NCBI RefSeq assembly: GCF_900107765.1 | Contig: NZ_FNQY01000006.1 | Location: 62,001-126,000 of the forward strand | From: Arachidicoccus rhizosphaerae | GTDB lineage: Bacteria; Bacteroidota; Bacteroidia; Chitinophagales; Chitinophagaceae | Length of the DNA stretch: 64,000 bases | Direction: 5' to 3' | Shown: positions 44,496-54,491 of the stretch, piece by piece | Layout: the number at the start of each line of letters is the position of its first letter | Numbering within the stretch: position 1 is the stretch's first letter | Made by a program: the position numbers and the translations under genes | The notes under the pieces: model-generated | What the model saw: the letters and a program-made list of their open reading frames with translations, nothing else | Databases searched by the model: none | Told to the model about the DNA's origin: nothing

Positions 44496-46925
44496 ATGTT
44501 TAAAACATATCTGAAAACTGCCTGGCGCAGTCTGATTAAACATAAAGTCAATTCCATTATTAATATAACGGGTCTTGCCATCGGACTTGCCTGTTCTATT
44601 CTGATAACCCTGTATGTTGCGGATGAATTAAGTTATGATCAGTTTTTTCCCGGTAAGCAGCAGATTGTCCGGGTAAATACAGATTTTAATTTCGGGGGCA
44701 GGGAAATGAAAATGGCACAGAGCTCAGATATCATGGGCCCGACCCTGAAAAAAGATTACCCGCAGGTGCAGGCCTATACCAGGATTTATAATAATGACGG
44801 GGCCAGGTTAATCAAAAAAGATAATGAATACTTTAACGAGAAAAGGGTAGCCAGCGTTGATTCAACTTTTTTTGAGGTATTTGAGTTGCCGGCCATTGCC
44901 GGGGATCTCAGCCATGCTTTAGATAAACCAGGTACGGTGGTCGTTACTGCCAGTGCGGCAAAAAAATATTTTGGAACGACAGATGCACTGGGCAGGCGAT
45001 TAGAAATTAAAAATGAAGATTCCATAAAGCCTTTTCTGGTCACAGCCGTTATCAAAGATATGCCGGCCAATAGCCAGTTCCAGTTTGATTTTTTGTTTGA
45101 TATGCAGGATGTGCATTATAATTGGGGGGCCGCGACCAGTCATAATTTTTATACCTATTTAAAACTGAAAAAAGGTACGGATTACCAGGCATTCGAAAAG
45201 CATTTCCCTGAGTATGTACATAAATATGTGCTTCCCTATGCGGCCAGGTTTATTGATGTCTCTTCGATGGGGGCTGATAGCGTAAATCAAATACTCAGCT
45301 ATTCTTTGATGCCGCTGACAGATGTGCATTTGCATAGTGACCGACTGTCCGAGATATCTCCCGGCGGCAATATCCAGTATGTATATATTTTCAGTGCGGT
45401 CGCCTTGTTTATCTTACTGATGGCCTGCATCAATTTTATTAACCTGACAACGGCAAAATCGGGAGCCCGGGCCAAAGAAGTTGGCGTAAGAAAGGTATTT
45501 GGTACGGATAGGAAGCAGCTGATCTATCAATTCCTGCTAGAGTCGATTGTTATGGTCGTTATCGCTATGTTATTTGCCCTTTTGCTAGACTTTTTTCTGC
45601 TTCCGGGATTCAATGAGCTGACAGGCAAGAACCTGAGTTTTTCTGTCCTGCTTTCACCGGGTTTTTTGCTGATGCTTGTGCTGCTGCCCTTGGTAGTTGG
45701 CTTCATGGCAGGGATCTATCCAGCGTTTTTTCTGTCCGGTTTCAGACCGGTCCAGGTGCTGAAAGGGAAATTCAAAATAGGGGGTAGGTCCGGTAAATTC
45801 AGAAACGGTCTGGTTGTTTTCCAGTTTTCTATTTCCATTATTCTGATGATTGCGACCATTGTGGTGTACAGGCAACTCCATTATATCCAGACAAAGAACA
45901 TTGGATTCGTAAAAGACCAGGTGCTGATATTAAATGAGACGGGACCTTTAGCAGACCATGCGACAGCATTCAAAAATGAACTGCTTAAAATGCCGGAAAT
46001 AAAATCGGGTACCTTTAGTGGTTATTTACCTGTTTCCAACTCATTTAGAGCAGATAATTCCTATTCGGCTGCACCGGTAATGACATCTGCCAACGGCTTC
46101 TCTATGCAGGACTGGAAGGTCGATGAGGATTATATCCCTACTTTAGGGATGCAGTTAGTCCAGGGCCGGAATTTTTCCAGGGATTTTGTCAGTGATTCAA
46201 CGGCAGTCGTTATCAATGAAACGGCCGCAAAATACCTGGGTGCCGGTAATCCGGTGGGTAAATATCTGTACGGGACAGATTATCAGGGCAATATCCTTAA
46301 ATATCACGTTATCGGTGTGCTGAAAAACTTCAATTATGAATCCTTACACAGTAATATAGGGCCACTCGGGTTATTTCTAAAATCCAGTCCCTATACCGCC
46401 TCTTTTAAAGTCAGTACTTCCAACATGGCTCAGCTGATTGACCGTATTAAAAATGTCTGGGAGAAATTCGCCCCGGGGATGCCTTTCAGTTATAGATTCC
46501 TGGATGATTCCTTCAATGAAATGTACCTGACGGAGACCAGGGCGGGGACAACGGCCATTGTGTTTGCTGCTCTGGCGTTATTTATAGCCTGTCTGGGATT
46601 ATTCGGTCTCGGGATGTTTGCAGTAGAGCAGCGGACCAAAGAAATCGGGATCAGAAAAGTGCTGGGTGCCAGTAATCGGGGAATTATTCAGCTCTTATGC
46701 AGGGAGTTTTTGTTACTGGTGCTGCTGGCCTTTGTAATTGCCGTTCCGGTGGCCTGGTTCTTTATGCACTCCTGGTTACAGGAGTTCGCTTTCAGGACGA
46801 ATTTTGCCTGGTGGATTTTTGCAGTAGCCGGCGGGGCCGCAATGCTGATTGCGCTGTTCACGATCAGTTTTCAGGCAATTAAAGCAGCCATGAGAAATCC
46901 GGTCACTGTGCTGAAGGCAGAATAG
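44496..46925 (+). CDS. FtsX/MacB-type ABC transporter permease
   Basis: The 809-residue membrane protein has the Bacteroidota FtsX layout. It opens with MFKTYLKTAWRSLIKHKVNSIINITGLAIGLACSILI (TM1), followed by a MacB-type periplasmic domain (about 50-250). Three helices follow (about 285-410: ALFILLMACINFINLTTAKSGARAKEVGVRKVFG). A second half repeats this pattern (LSISIILMIATIVVY-type helix; final triplet after LFIACLGLFGLGMFAVEQRTKEIGIRKVLGASN). No ATPase gene accompanies it, which is common in this phylum. It probably acts with an unlinked MacB/LolD-type ATPase in export or stress response. Confidence 0.88.
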   Translation: MFKTYLKTAWRSLIKHKVNSIINITGLAIGLACSILITLYVADELSYDQFFPGKQQIVRVNTDFNFGGREMKMAQSSDIMGPTLKKDYPQVQAYTRIYNNDGARLIKKDNEYFNEKRVASVDSTFFEVFELPAIAGDLSHALDKPGTVVVTASAAKKYFGTTDALGRRLEIKNEDSIKPFLVTAVIKDMPANSQFQFDFLFDMQDVHYNWGAATSHNFYTYLKLKKGTDYQAFEKHFPEYVHKYVLPYAARFIDVSSMGADSVNQILSYSLMPLTDVHLHSDRLSEISPGGNIQYVYIFSAVALFILLMACINFINLTTAKSGARAKEVGVRKVFGTDRKQLIYQFLLESIVMVVIAMLFALLLDFFLLPGFNELTGKNLSFSVLLSPGFLLMLVLLPLVVGFMAGIYPAFFLSGFRPVQVLKGKFKIGGRSGKFRNGLVVFQFSISIILMIATIVVYRQLHYIQTKNIGFVKDQVLILNETGPLADHATAFKNELLKMPEIKSGTFSGYLPVSNSFRADNSYSAAPVMTSANGFSMQDWKVDEDYIPTLGMQLVQGRNFSRDFVSDSTAVVINETAAKYLGAGNPVGKYLYGTDYQGNILKYHVIGVLKNFNYESLHSNIGPLGLFLKSSPYTASFKVSTSNMAQLIDRIKNVWEKFAPGMPFSYRFLDDSFNEMYLTETRAGTTAIVFAALALFIACLGLFGLGMFAVEQRTKEIGIRKVLGASNRGIIQLLCREFLLLVLLAFVIAVPVAWFFMHSWLQEFAFRTNFAWWIFAVAGGAAMLIALFTISFQAIKAAMRNPVTVLKAE

Positions 46926-47178
46926 GAGGTTAAGAAGTTTAGCTATATTCTCCTTATAATGAATGACTTAAGATATTGTCAGGAAGCAATGCGTCTGTAG
47001 CTCCCACGCCCGTTGCATCAGGAAGGCCAGGGGGCATTGCCCGCTTATGATTATAATTAAATGTTATCGAGTTGTATTATTAACAATAAGATTGCTTTTG
47101 CCGGATTTTATTTCCCGATAGGGGTTTTGTAATTCTGAATTTTTCCTGAATTCGTAAATGATTGCTATAGTGGCGTTT

Positions 47179-47186
47179 TAATTTTG
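47179..47186 (+). promoter_or_regulatory. -7 box of the second receptor operon
   Basis: TAATTTTG matches TANNTTTG and lies 33 bases upstream of the receptor start codon. The rest of the 293-base gap (46926-47218) shows no gene. Confidence 0.45.
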
Positions 47187-47218
47187 CCCCCTCTTAAAAT
47201 AATTAAGTTAGAAACCAA

Positions 47219-49606
47219 ATGAAAGGAAGCAATTTATTAATCAGAACTACAAGTTTATTGGCACTGTTTTGTGCTATTATGATGAGTCTTTCCAACAACC
47301 TTTTTGCCCAAAGCGGAGCCACAGGTGTGATTGAAGGCCGTGTATTAAACGCAGACCGCAAACCGGAAGAAAATGTGGTGGTGTCTTTGAGCCCCTCTGA
47401 TAAACTGGTGGGAACCAGCGATGACGGTCACTACGAGTTCAGAAATGTACCCTATGGTACCTATACTATTTCCATTAAATCCCTGGGTGTTTCTGCTAAA
47501 ACCATTACAGTTGAAGTATCCGACAAAAAAATAAAGGCAGAAGATATTATACTTAAAGAAGAGGCGGATGAGCTGGAAAGAGTGATTGTCTCTTCCTCTT
47601 ATCGCCACGTTAATAAAAACAGTGATCAGGTAGCCAGAATGCCAATGGATTATATTGAAAATCCACAAAACTATGCGGTGGTGCCTAAAGTCCTGTTAGA
47701 GGATCAATTGGCCACTACCACGGAGCAGGCACTGGTAAATGTACCGGGTGTCAGCAACCTGTCTGTTGTAGGGGGTAGCGGTGGATCTTCTCTTACTTTC
47801 CGTTCCAGAGGCTTTGCCAACGGATCTGTAATTTTGCGCAATGGCGTATCCTCCGGTTATGTAACACTGACTGACCTGTTTAATGTGGAAAGAATTGAGG
47901 CTATTAAAGGGCCTGGAGGTACTTTGTTTGGTGGTAATGAAAGCGCTTCCTATGGTGGCGTTTATAATATGATTACCCGCCAGCCACTGGAAGTGAGACG
48001 CGGAGAGCTGTCTTTTACCACCGGTTCTTATGAAATGGCCAGAACCACTATTGACTACAATACACCGCTTAATGAAGACAAGACTGCATTATTACGTGTA
48101 AGCGGAGTTTATGATTCCAGAAATACTTTCCAGAATCTGAGTCAGCAAACCGTAGGCTTTGCCCCTTCTTTACAGGTACAGGCAACTGACCGTTTAAAAT
48201 TGAATTTTGACGGATATTATTATAAATCTGTTCGCCCGGTTGTATTATTTGGTTATAATATTCCTCCAGGCGTAACAGGTCAGACAACCAGCGTTCCTTC
48301 TACCGTGGAAGAGCTGGGTCTGGATCCTAAAAATCCTTATTTTACGACTGATTTAAACGGTGAACAACAAACAATCTGGGCCAGTGGAAAGGCGGATTAT
48401 ACCATTTCTCATGACTGGCATTCTCAGACGCTTTTCTCTGTTTCAAGAAGTAATAACAATACGCCTTATATCACGCTGCGTATCAATAAGCCGACTACAG
48501 ATGCGACAACCTCTATCGTTAGAAGTATTACGGATATCCCCCACAGTTACCTGGCTACCCAGCAATTCCAGCAGAATTTTATCGGTGATTTTAAAATCGG
48601 CAGCTTAAGAAACAGAATGGTTATCGGATTTGATTATTTCCGTACCAGTGTGGAATCTTACCGAGCTTCGCTGTCTTATGATCAGATATCCGTGGATGCC
48701 ACCGGTGCCGCACTAATTATCAATTCTGCCAGAGTAGACAGCCTGAGAAGCAATGCAAAATACAGTTATAGCAACGATGCTACCAATAGTTACGGATTAT
48801 ATGTATCAGACGCCTTAAATATAACGGATCGTTTACTGTTAATGGGTAGCTTAAGGGTTAACCGTTTTGAACAGGTAAGCGCAGATTACAAGCAGACTTC
48901 TTTGTCTCCAAAAATTGGGTTGTCTTATCAGATTATCCCTCAGGTCTTATCCGTATATGGTAACTACAATAACGGGTACAGAAATGTGGGTTCCAAGGAT
49001 TCTGCCATGCACCTGTTAAAACCAGAATATGCGAATCAGTTGGAAGGGGGTATCAAATTTGATCTGTTCCAAAACCGTCTGACAGGAACCTTGAGTGTAT
49101 ATGATATCAAAGTTAAAAATATTGCCAGACAGGTTACAAACGAAGATTATTATGTACAGGACAACACCCAGAAAAGCCGTGGGGTAGATATCGACATCCT
49201 GGCTACTCCGGTAACCGGTTTAAATATCGCCATGGGTTATGGTTATAATGATATCCGTTATACGGAAGACAGAGGTAATGTCGGATTTTTAAATAACAGG
49301 GTTGAATGTTCTCCTTATAACACAGGTAATATCTGGGCTTCTTATCAGTTTACAGCCGGTAGCTTAAAAGGCTTAGGATTTGGAGCCGGAGGTAATGGTC
49401 AGAGCTCTACTTATATTAATAATTTAAATACCATCACGCTGAATGGATTTGCCGTGGCAGGAGCAAGTGTATTCTATAATGCCTTGAAATTCAGAATTAC
49501 GGCAAAACTGGATAATATAGCTAATAAGAAATACTATACCTATAATTCCTGGATGCTTCCTGGTCAGCCGAGAATGTTATCCTTTAACGTAACCTATCGT
49601 TTCTAA
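47219..49606 (+). CDS. TonB-dependent siderophore-type receptor
   Basis: The 795-residue protein has a signal peptide (LLALFCAIMMSLSNNLFAQ) and a carboxypeptidase-regulatory-like domain (GVIEGRVLNADRKPEENVVVSLSPSDK). The plug region reads LLEDQLATTTEQALVNVPGVSNLSVVGG, VERIEAIKGPGGTLFGGNESASYGGVYNMITRQP, typical of siderophore receptors. The barrel ends with the classical terminal Phe (LSFNVTYRF). A PepSY-type membrane protein follows, which supports a role in ferric-siderophore uptake. Confidence 0.92.
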   Translation: MKGSNLLIRTTSLLALFCAIMMSLSNNLFAQSGATGVIEGRVLNADRKPEENVVVSLSPSDKLVGTSDDGHYEFRNVPYGTYTISIKSLGVSAKTITVEVSDKKIKAEDIILKEEADELERVIVSSSYRHVNKNSDQVARMPMDYIENPQNYAVVPKVLLEDQLATTTEQALVNVPGVSNLSVVGGSGGSSLTFRSRGFANGSVILRNGVSSGYVTLTDLFNVERIEAIKGPGGTLFGGNESASYGGVYNMITRQPLEVRRGELSFTTGSYEMARTTIDYNTPLNEDKTALLRVSGVYDSRNTFQNLSQQTVGFAPSLQVQATDRLKLNFDGYYYKSVRPVVLFGYNIPPGVTGQTTSVPSTVEELGLDPKNPYFTTDLNGEQQTIWASGKADYTISHDWHSQTLFSVSRSNNNTPYITLRINKPTTDATTSIVRSITDIPHSYLATQQFQQNFIGDFKIGSLRNRMVIGFDYFRTSVESYRASLSYDQISVDATGAALIINSARVDSLRSNAKYSYSNDATNSYGLYVSDALNITDRLLLMGSLRVNRFEQVSADYKQTSLSPKIGLSYQIIPQVLSVYGNYNNGYRNVGSKDSAMHLLKPEYANQLEGGIKFDLFQNRLTGTLSVYDIKVKNIARQVTNEDYYVQDNTQKSRGVDIDILATPVTGLNIAMGYGYNDIRYTEDRGNVGFLNNRVECSPYNTGNIWASYQFTAGSLKGLGFGAGGNGQSSTYINNLNTITLNGFAVAGASVFYNALKFRITAKLDNIANKKYYTYNSWMLPGQPRMLSFNVTYRF

Positions 49607-49641
49607 GAGGCGAAAGGCCATAAATTGAGTAAATCAGCTTG

Positions 49642-49673
49642 TAAGCACAGCACGGTTTTCGTGCCTGTGCTTA
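49642..49673 (+). promoter_or_regulatory. Intercistronic hairpin between receptor and PepSY genes
   Basis: TAAGCACAG and CACG pair with CGTG and CTGTGCTTA, 13 bp with a single bulged C and no T-run. Sitting between two co-directional genes, it may protect the upstream message or lower expression downstream. It also argues that translation starts after it, at 49694. Confidence 0.5.
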
Positions 49674-49693
49674 TGCTGCTAAAAGGGGGAACC

Positions 49694-50890
49694 ATGAAAG
49701 GAGAGAAAAAGAGTAAAAAAAGCAAAAAATCGGTTTTCAGCCGCGTCAATGCCTGGCTGCATCTCTGGCTGGGAATTTTCAGCGGTGTTATCCTGGTCTT
49801 TGTGGCACTGACCGGTACCATGGTCGTCTATGGCGACGAGATCATTGACTGGTCTGCCGGCAGTGCCCGGTATGTACAAAACGTATCTACTGAGCGCCTG
49901 CCAATGGAAAAGCTGATGGTCGGCGTGACTTCGGCCTATCCCCAGGCAAAACTTTCGGAGGTGACCGTTTACAAAGACCCGCACCGCAGCGTACGGTTCA
50001 GAGCTTTTTCCAAAGAACAGGGGCTGGCCTTCGCCTATGTCAATCCTTATAACGGAGCCGTATTGAAATATGATAATACGGGTAATTTCTTTTTTGTTGT
50101 AGCACACCTGCACTCCAGCTTCCTATGGCATGGCCCGGGGACCTGGATAGTAGATATTGCTACTATCATTTTTTTAATAGAACTGATTTCCGGGATTGTT
50201 CTTTGGTGGCCTAAGAAATGGACCAAGAAAACCCGGGACGACAGCTTTAAGATTCGCTGGAAAGCCAGGTTTAAAAGAGTGAATTACGACCTCCACAACG
50301 TACTGGGTTTTTACTCTTCCATTTTAGCACTTATTCTGACGGTAACCGGTTTGATTATTGCATTCAAACCTGTTTTTGAGTCTACTGCCCAGATCTTCGG
50401 TGGTGATATACAGACGCCCTGGCAAAAACAAATGCCCAAGGCAGAACCTGCTCTGCAGGCAGTTCCATTAAATCAGGTTATCAATGCCGCCTTTACGGAA
50501 CATCCGCAGCAGCGCATGGCTCAGGTCTGGATCTTTAATATCTCTAAGGAGGGCTATTATACTGTTTTTACCGGAAGTAATTTTGGTCTGAAAAGCTCAG
50601 AAAACTCAAAGATAAATTTCTATGATAAAGTCTCTGGAAGGCCGATTTCAATACCTGAGAAAAGCCTGAGAGGTGAATACGTAGAAAATTATGTCTGGCA
50701 ACTGCACATGGGTACCTGGATGGGTCAGGTGGGCAAACTATTTACCTTCCTATGCGGGCTGATCTGTACCTCCTTGCCGATAACCGGTTTTTTGATCTGG
50801 TGGCACAGAGGACGCAAAAAGAAGAAAAAATCATTCAAACAGCCTCTTCCACATAAAAAGCGTCCGGAGGAGCAACTGGAGATGGCTTAA
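49694..50890 (+). CDS. PepSY domain membrane protein (putative siderophore/heme reductase)
   Basis: The ATG at 49694, preceded by AAAAGGGGGAACC, gives 398 residues; an upstream TTG at 49625 lies before the hairpin and is unlikely. The protein starts with basic residues and VNAWLHLWLGIFSGVILVFVALTGTMVVYGDEI (TM1 with His). A PepSY segment follows (MEKLMVGVTSAYPQAKLSEVTVYK). Three further helices carry the histidine motifs VAHLHSSFLWHGPG, VNYDLHNVLGFYSSILALILTVTGLIIAF and VWQLHMGTWMGQVGKLFTFLCGL. The conserved histidines suggest heme binding and electron transfer. It ends with a Lys-rich tail and a terminator. Confidence 0.88.
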   Translation: MKGEKKSKKSKKSVFSRVNAWLHLWLGIFSGVILVFVALTGTMVVYGDEIIDWSAGSARYVQNVSTERLPMEKLMVGVTSAYPQAKLSEVTVYKDPHRSVRFRAFSKEQGLAFAYVNPYNGAVLKYDNTGNFFFVVAHLHSSFLWHGPGTWIVDIATIIFLIELISGIVLWWPKKWTKKTRDDSFKIRWKARFKRVNYDLHNVLGFYSSILALILTVTGLIIAFKPVFESTAQIFGGDIQTPWQKQMPKAEPALQAVPLNQVINAAFTEHPQQRMAQVWIFNISKEGYYTVFTGSNFGLKSSENSKINFYDKVSGRPISIPEKSLRGEYVENYVWQLHMGTWMGQVGKLFTFLCGLICTSLPITGFLIWWHRGRKKKKKSFKQPLPHKKRPEEQLEMA

Positions 50891-50939
50891 CATCTGGAAG
50901 TATGCATTTTTGACGGTTACTTTTACTTACTTATAAAGG

Positions 50940-50987
50940 AGTCCGCTGCGAGATCTATATATCATGGATAATGCTGCGGACTTTTTG
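50940..50987 (+). terminator. Terminator after the PepSY gene
   Basis: AGTCCGC / GCGGACT arms flank a long AT-rich loop and are followed by a run of T residues. The AT-rich island begins here. Confidence 0.6.
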
Positions 50988-51257
50988 TATTGGCAAATAA
51001 AATGATAGTATCGGAAAGCATAGGAAAGTAAAAGTGAAAAAATAGAACCGTCAAAGGTCAATGGGGCTTGCTGAAAAAATTATTTATGGTATCCTGAGAT
51101 GTAGGTAAATCGGGCCTGCGTCTTTAAAAATTATTTGGCTTCCTACAATCCCCTCTTTACCCCGTTGTCGTGAATTCAATTCTATTCCCGTTGGTGATTT
51201 AAAAAAGAATTCTGTCATATAAGGTTGTTCCATTTCAAATTATTAATAAATTTACAG

Positions 51258-51431
51258 ATGAAGAAAATATTGTCAATCAGCATTTTAATACTTTTTTTAA
51301 TTTCCTCAGTCTTATTGTTTTTTGATGAAAATTTCACTAATTATTTCAAAAAAGAATTAAGGCTAATTAATGTGATTGGCTGGGGATACGTCCTTTATCT
51401 ATCCTTCATGCGTAGAAGAAATAAGGAATAA
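51258..51431 (+). CDS. Small hydrophobic protein, unrecognised
   Basis: The ATG at 51258 gives 57 residues: a hydrophobic helix (KKILSISILILFLISSVLLFF), a charged middle (DENFTNYFKKELRL), a second short hydrophobic stretch (VIGWGYVLYLSFM) and a basic end. It looks like a small inner-membrane protein. I do not recognise it, and its AT-rich surroundings make a chance frame possible. Confidence 0.4.
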   Translation: MKKILSISILILFLISSVLLFFDENFTNYFKKELRLINVIGWGYVLYLSFMRRRNKE

Positions 51432-52174
51432 TTATGGTTCTTCATCAAAATCCGTGTGGAGGAGACTGGGGCTTTCTGTTCTTCTTATTTCCGTGATCTT
51501 CATCCGAATCCCAAAGCATTGCAAACATTGAATAATAATCTGGTACAACAGAAAGACCTAAGGAAAAGGTGAAGTCACCTCGTTAATTATTATTTTACTG
51601 AAAATAAGTATAAGTGGCAAATATATAGGCAATAAATCACTAAATTTTTGCTCTGAAATTTTTTTTTAAGTTAGGTAGACAGATAGTAATCGTAATTTGT
51701 TTGAGAGGAGTAGTTGCTAAGTGGGATTGTGTCGCCATATTTGATTGTTGATAATTTATTTAATGTATTTGTTTTCAATTAGTAATCAAATTTTGAAAGA
51801 TAATTAATTTAGATTCTTTGGCTAATACAATTGGCGGATCAATGAGTAATACTAAATTGTTGGGAAAACGTTTTATACCAAATTTACACCTGGATTGTTG
51901 TAAGTTACCTGATAACCAGTTGTTTTGAACATACTGTATTGGCAAATAGGAAAGCAAAGGTATAATAATGGAAAAATAATGGCTAGTAATTTTATTAAAT
52001 TCTGGGACTTAAGTTTTTGGGTTAATTTGGTTGAGGAATTATTTGTCCTAACTTAAATTCATACCTTCGGGCAAGTCGGAAGCTAGTATATGTTGATGTA
52101 AATTATCAATTCGAGAAATGTAGAGTTACCAGCAAAAAAGTTAATTTCAATTGTAAAAATACTATAATAGGTTA
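51432..52174. other. AT-rich non-coding region before the YhcG gene
   Basis: About 740 bases without a credible gene and with base composition clearly richer in A and T than the flanking genes. Near its right end it holds the first copy of a repeat that recurs before the second nuclease copy. Confidence 0.4.
51880..51958 (+). repeat. Upstream repeat, copy 1
   Basis: About 80 bases with the conserved pieces TACACCT, TTGTTGTAA, TGATAA and TACTGTATTGGCAAATAGG. The same pieces occur in the same order at 53347-53427. The core TGTATTGGCAAATA also appears at about 50985 on the plus strand and, inverted, near 53490. Confidence 0.55.
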
Positions 52175-53215
52175 TTGTACATGGATATCAAAAGTTATAA
52201 GAGTTCGGATTTTGTAAATGATATAAAACAAATGCTTGCTCAAGCACGTCAAAAGTCCTATCAAGCAGTTAATTCTAGCATGGTAGAAGCTTATTGGCTT
52301 ATGGGTAGAAGAATTGTTGAGGAGGAGCAACAAGGAAATGATAAAGCTAATTACGGAGATGAATTATTAAAAAAGTTGTCGCAGGCTTTAACAAATGACC
52401 TTGGGAATGGTTTTTCTTATTCTAATTTGCGAAATTTCAGGCAGTTTTATCTTACATACCCTGATATTGAGATTTGCTACACACTGTGTAGCAAATTGAC
52501 ATGGAGCCATAATCGTTTGATTATGAGGGTTGATGATCCTCTGGTCCGTAAGTTCTACCTTGAAGAGGCAGCAAGTCAAAATTGGAGCGTGAGGGTGCTA
52601 GAGAGGAATATCAATACTTTTTATTACCAACGTGTGTTGAGCACGCAAAAACGAAGCATCCCGCACGATTCTAGCCCAATAGCAGCAGGAGGTGGAAACC
52701 CAGAAGATTTTATCAAAGATCCTTATGTCTTTGAATTTTTCAATATCCCTGAGCCATTAAGTGCAACAGAAAATCAAATTGAGTCTGCATTAATTGACAA
52801 TTTACAAAGGTTCTTACTGGAACTTGGGAAGGGGTACTCATTTGTGGGTAGGCAAATTCGTATAAGTACTGAAACGTCACATTTTTATATTGATTTAGTC
52901 TTTTATAATTATATACTCAAGTGTTTCGTTTTATTTGACTTAAAGGCAGGAAAACTTACGCATCAGGATACAGGGCAGATGGATATGTATATCCGAATGT
53001 TTGACGATTTGAAAAAGCAGGAAAATGATAATCCTACAATTGGTATTATTTTGTGCGCTGAAAAGGATGAAACTGTGGTCAAATATAGTATCTTGGCCGA
53101 GAATAAACAGCTCTTTGCTACTAAGTATATGCCATATTTGCCGACGAAAGATGAACTGAAGAATGAAATTGAGCGAGAAAAACGAATTTTTAATCAAAAG
53201 AATGAAAAAGATTAG
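52175..53215 (+). CDS. YhcG/DUF1016-family PDDEXK nuclease
   Basis: The 346-residue protein has the DUF1016 N-terminal helical region (SYQAVNSSMVEAYWLMGRRIVEEEQQG, SQALTNDLGNGFSYSNLRNFRQFYLTYP, LTWSHNRLIMRV). The C-terminal nuclease fold follows, with FYIDLVFYNYILKCFVLFDLKAGKLTHQDTGQMDMYI (Asp, Asp-x-Lys and Gln of the PDDEXK site). These proteins are nucleases of uncertain role, often found in restriction-modification and defence neighbourhoods of variable islands. An in-frame start is read as GTG/TTG-type near 52175 or ATG soon after (ATG at 52181). Codon use is AT-rich, unlike the flanking iron-uptake genes, which suggests horizontal acquisition. Confidence 0.85.
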   Translation: MYMDIKSYKSSDFVNDIKQMLAQARQKSYQAVNSSMVEAYWLMGRRIVEEEQQGNDKANYGDELLKKLSQALTNDLGNGFSYSNLRNFRQFYLTYPDIEICYTLCSKLTWSHNRLIMRVDDPLVRKFYLEEAASQNWSVRVLERNINTFYYQRVLSTQKRSIPHDSSPIAAGGGNPEDFIKDPYVFEFFNIPEPLSATENQIESALIDNLQRFLLELGKGYSFVGRQIRISTETSHFYIDLVFYNYILKCFVLFDLKAGKLTHQDTGQMDMYIRMFDDLKKQENDNPTIGIILCAEKDETVVKYSILAENKQLFATKYMPYLPTKDELKNEIEREKRIFNQKNEKD

Positions 53216-53346
53216 TATGATTGTTACCCCAAACTGGAGAATCAAAGATAAATTTGAAATACAAAGGACGGTAGTTAGTTAGTTCTGTATGCTTATTTGT
53301 TGTGCCATATTTTTTTTATTACTAATTTATTTGTCTGGTGTGTTAC

Positions 53347-53427
53347 ACCTATACTACACCTCATTTGTTGTAATTGATTGATAATTATAATAGTTGAATT
53401 TACTGTATTGGGAAATAGGAAAGAAAA
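53347..53427 (+). repeat. Upstream repeat, copy 2
   Basis: The counterpart of the 51880-51958 element, about 1.47 kb further on and ahead of the decayed nuclease copy (ACTGTATTGGGAAATAGG). It shows that the nuclease gene and its upstream region were duplicated together. Confidence 0.55.
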
Positions 53428-53622
53428 GCACTATCTTGGTAATTAAATGGATTGAAAGTGTTTTATTTGTAATCTTTGTTATGCTTTTTGCCAATACAAA
53501 TATTAATATTTAATAAGTTCAGCTGCACTAACTTTGTTTTTGTATTTTATTTACTATTGGTTAATGGTCTAATGAATTCAAATTGAGTTTAATCAAGCTA
53601 GTTACTTATTATTTTTATAAAT

Positions 53623-54419
53623 ATGAAAGAAAATGGACAGGAGCTTTATTCGCCGAAGGAGTATAATCATTTAAAACAACAAATTGGGAATTTATTTATT
53701 GAAGGTCGGTCAAAGGCCGGCTATACAGTAAATAATATTTTAGTTCAAACATATTGGCATATAGGGGCAACATATTGTTGAATTTGAACAAAGTGGTAAG
53801 GTTAAATCCGAATAGGAAGTTTATTACTGGAAAGACTTTCTGCAGATTTAAGATTGGTGTATGGGAAAGGATTTAGTAGATCCAATTTGACATATATGCG
53901 TAAATTTTATTTGTCTTTCCCAATTAGTGAGACGGTGTCTCACTAATTGAGTTGGAGCCATTATTTTGAAATTTTAAAAGCCGACAATAATTTAGAAATT
54001 GAATTTTATACAAAACAGTGTGAAAAAGAGAATTGGAGTGTTAGAGAGTTAAGGCGTCAGATGAAATCTATGTTATTTCATAGAGTTGCTTTGAGTAAGG
54101 ATAAGGAAGGGGTATTAGCAATTGCTAACAAAGGTGCTGAAATTAACCAACCCTCAGGTATAATTAAGCAACCTTATGTATTTGAATTTGCTGGCATTCC
54201 TGAAAAATATCCATTCCTTGAAGGTGAATTAGAAGAAAAGTTAATTTCGAATCTTGAAGCATTTTTGCTTGAACTGGGAAAGGGCTTCGCTTTTATTGGG
54301 AGGCAATATAGAATAACATTATCTAACCGCCATTTTTACGTCGACCTAGTCTTTTATCATTATAAATTAAAATGCTTTGTGCTTATTGATTTGTTATGTG
54401 GGGTACAACATAAGAACTG
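53623..54419 (+). pseudogene. Decayed second YhcG/DUF1016 nuclease gene
   Basis: An ATG at 53623 opens a DUF1016-type reading frame (ENGQELYSPKEYNHLKQQIG) that is broken several times. A frameshift occurs near 53770 after YWHIG. A missing base near 53814 turns SEYGSLLLERL into SE-stop. A TAA at 53944-53946 sits where relatives have Gln (VSH-stop-LSWSHYFEIL). From 53947 the frame is open and continues through the nuclease region to CFVLIDL, then ends after a few unrelated residues at 54419. The last 85-90 residues of the nuclease, including the active-site Lys, are missing. It is a diverged tandem paralogue of the intact gene at 52175-53215, not a recent copy. Confidence 0.8.
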
Positions 54420-54491
54420 AAAGCAAGGGCGTTTCTTCCTGAGCATCCTGGCCAATTAAATTTTCACCTAGGAGTACAATGCCTGACACCC

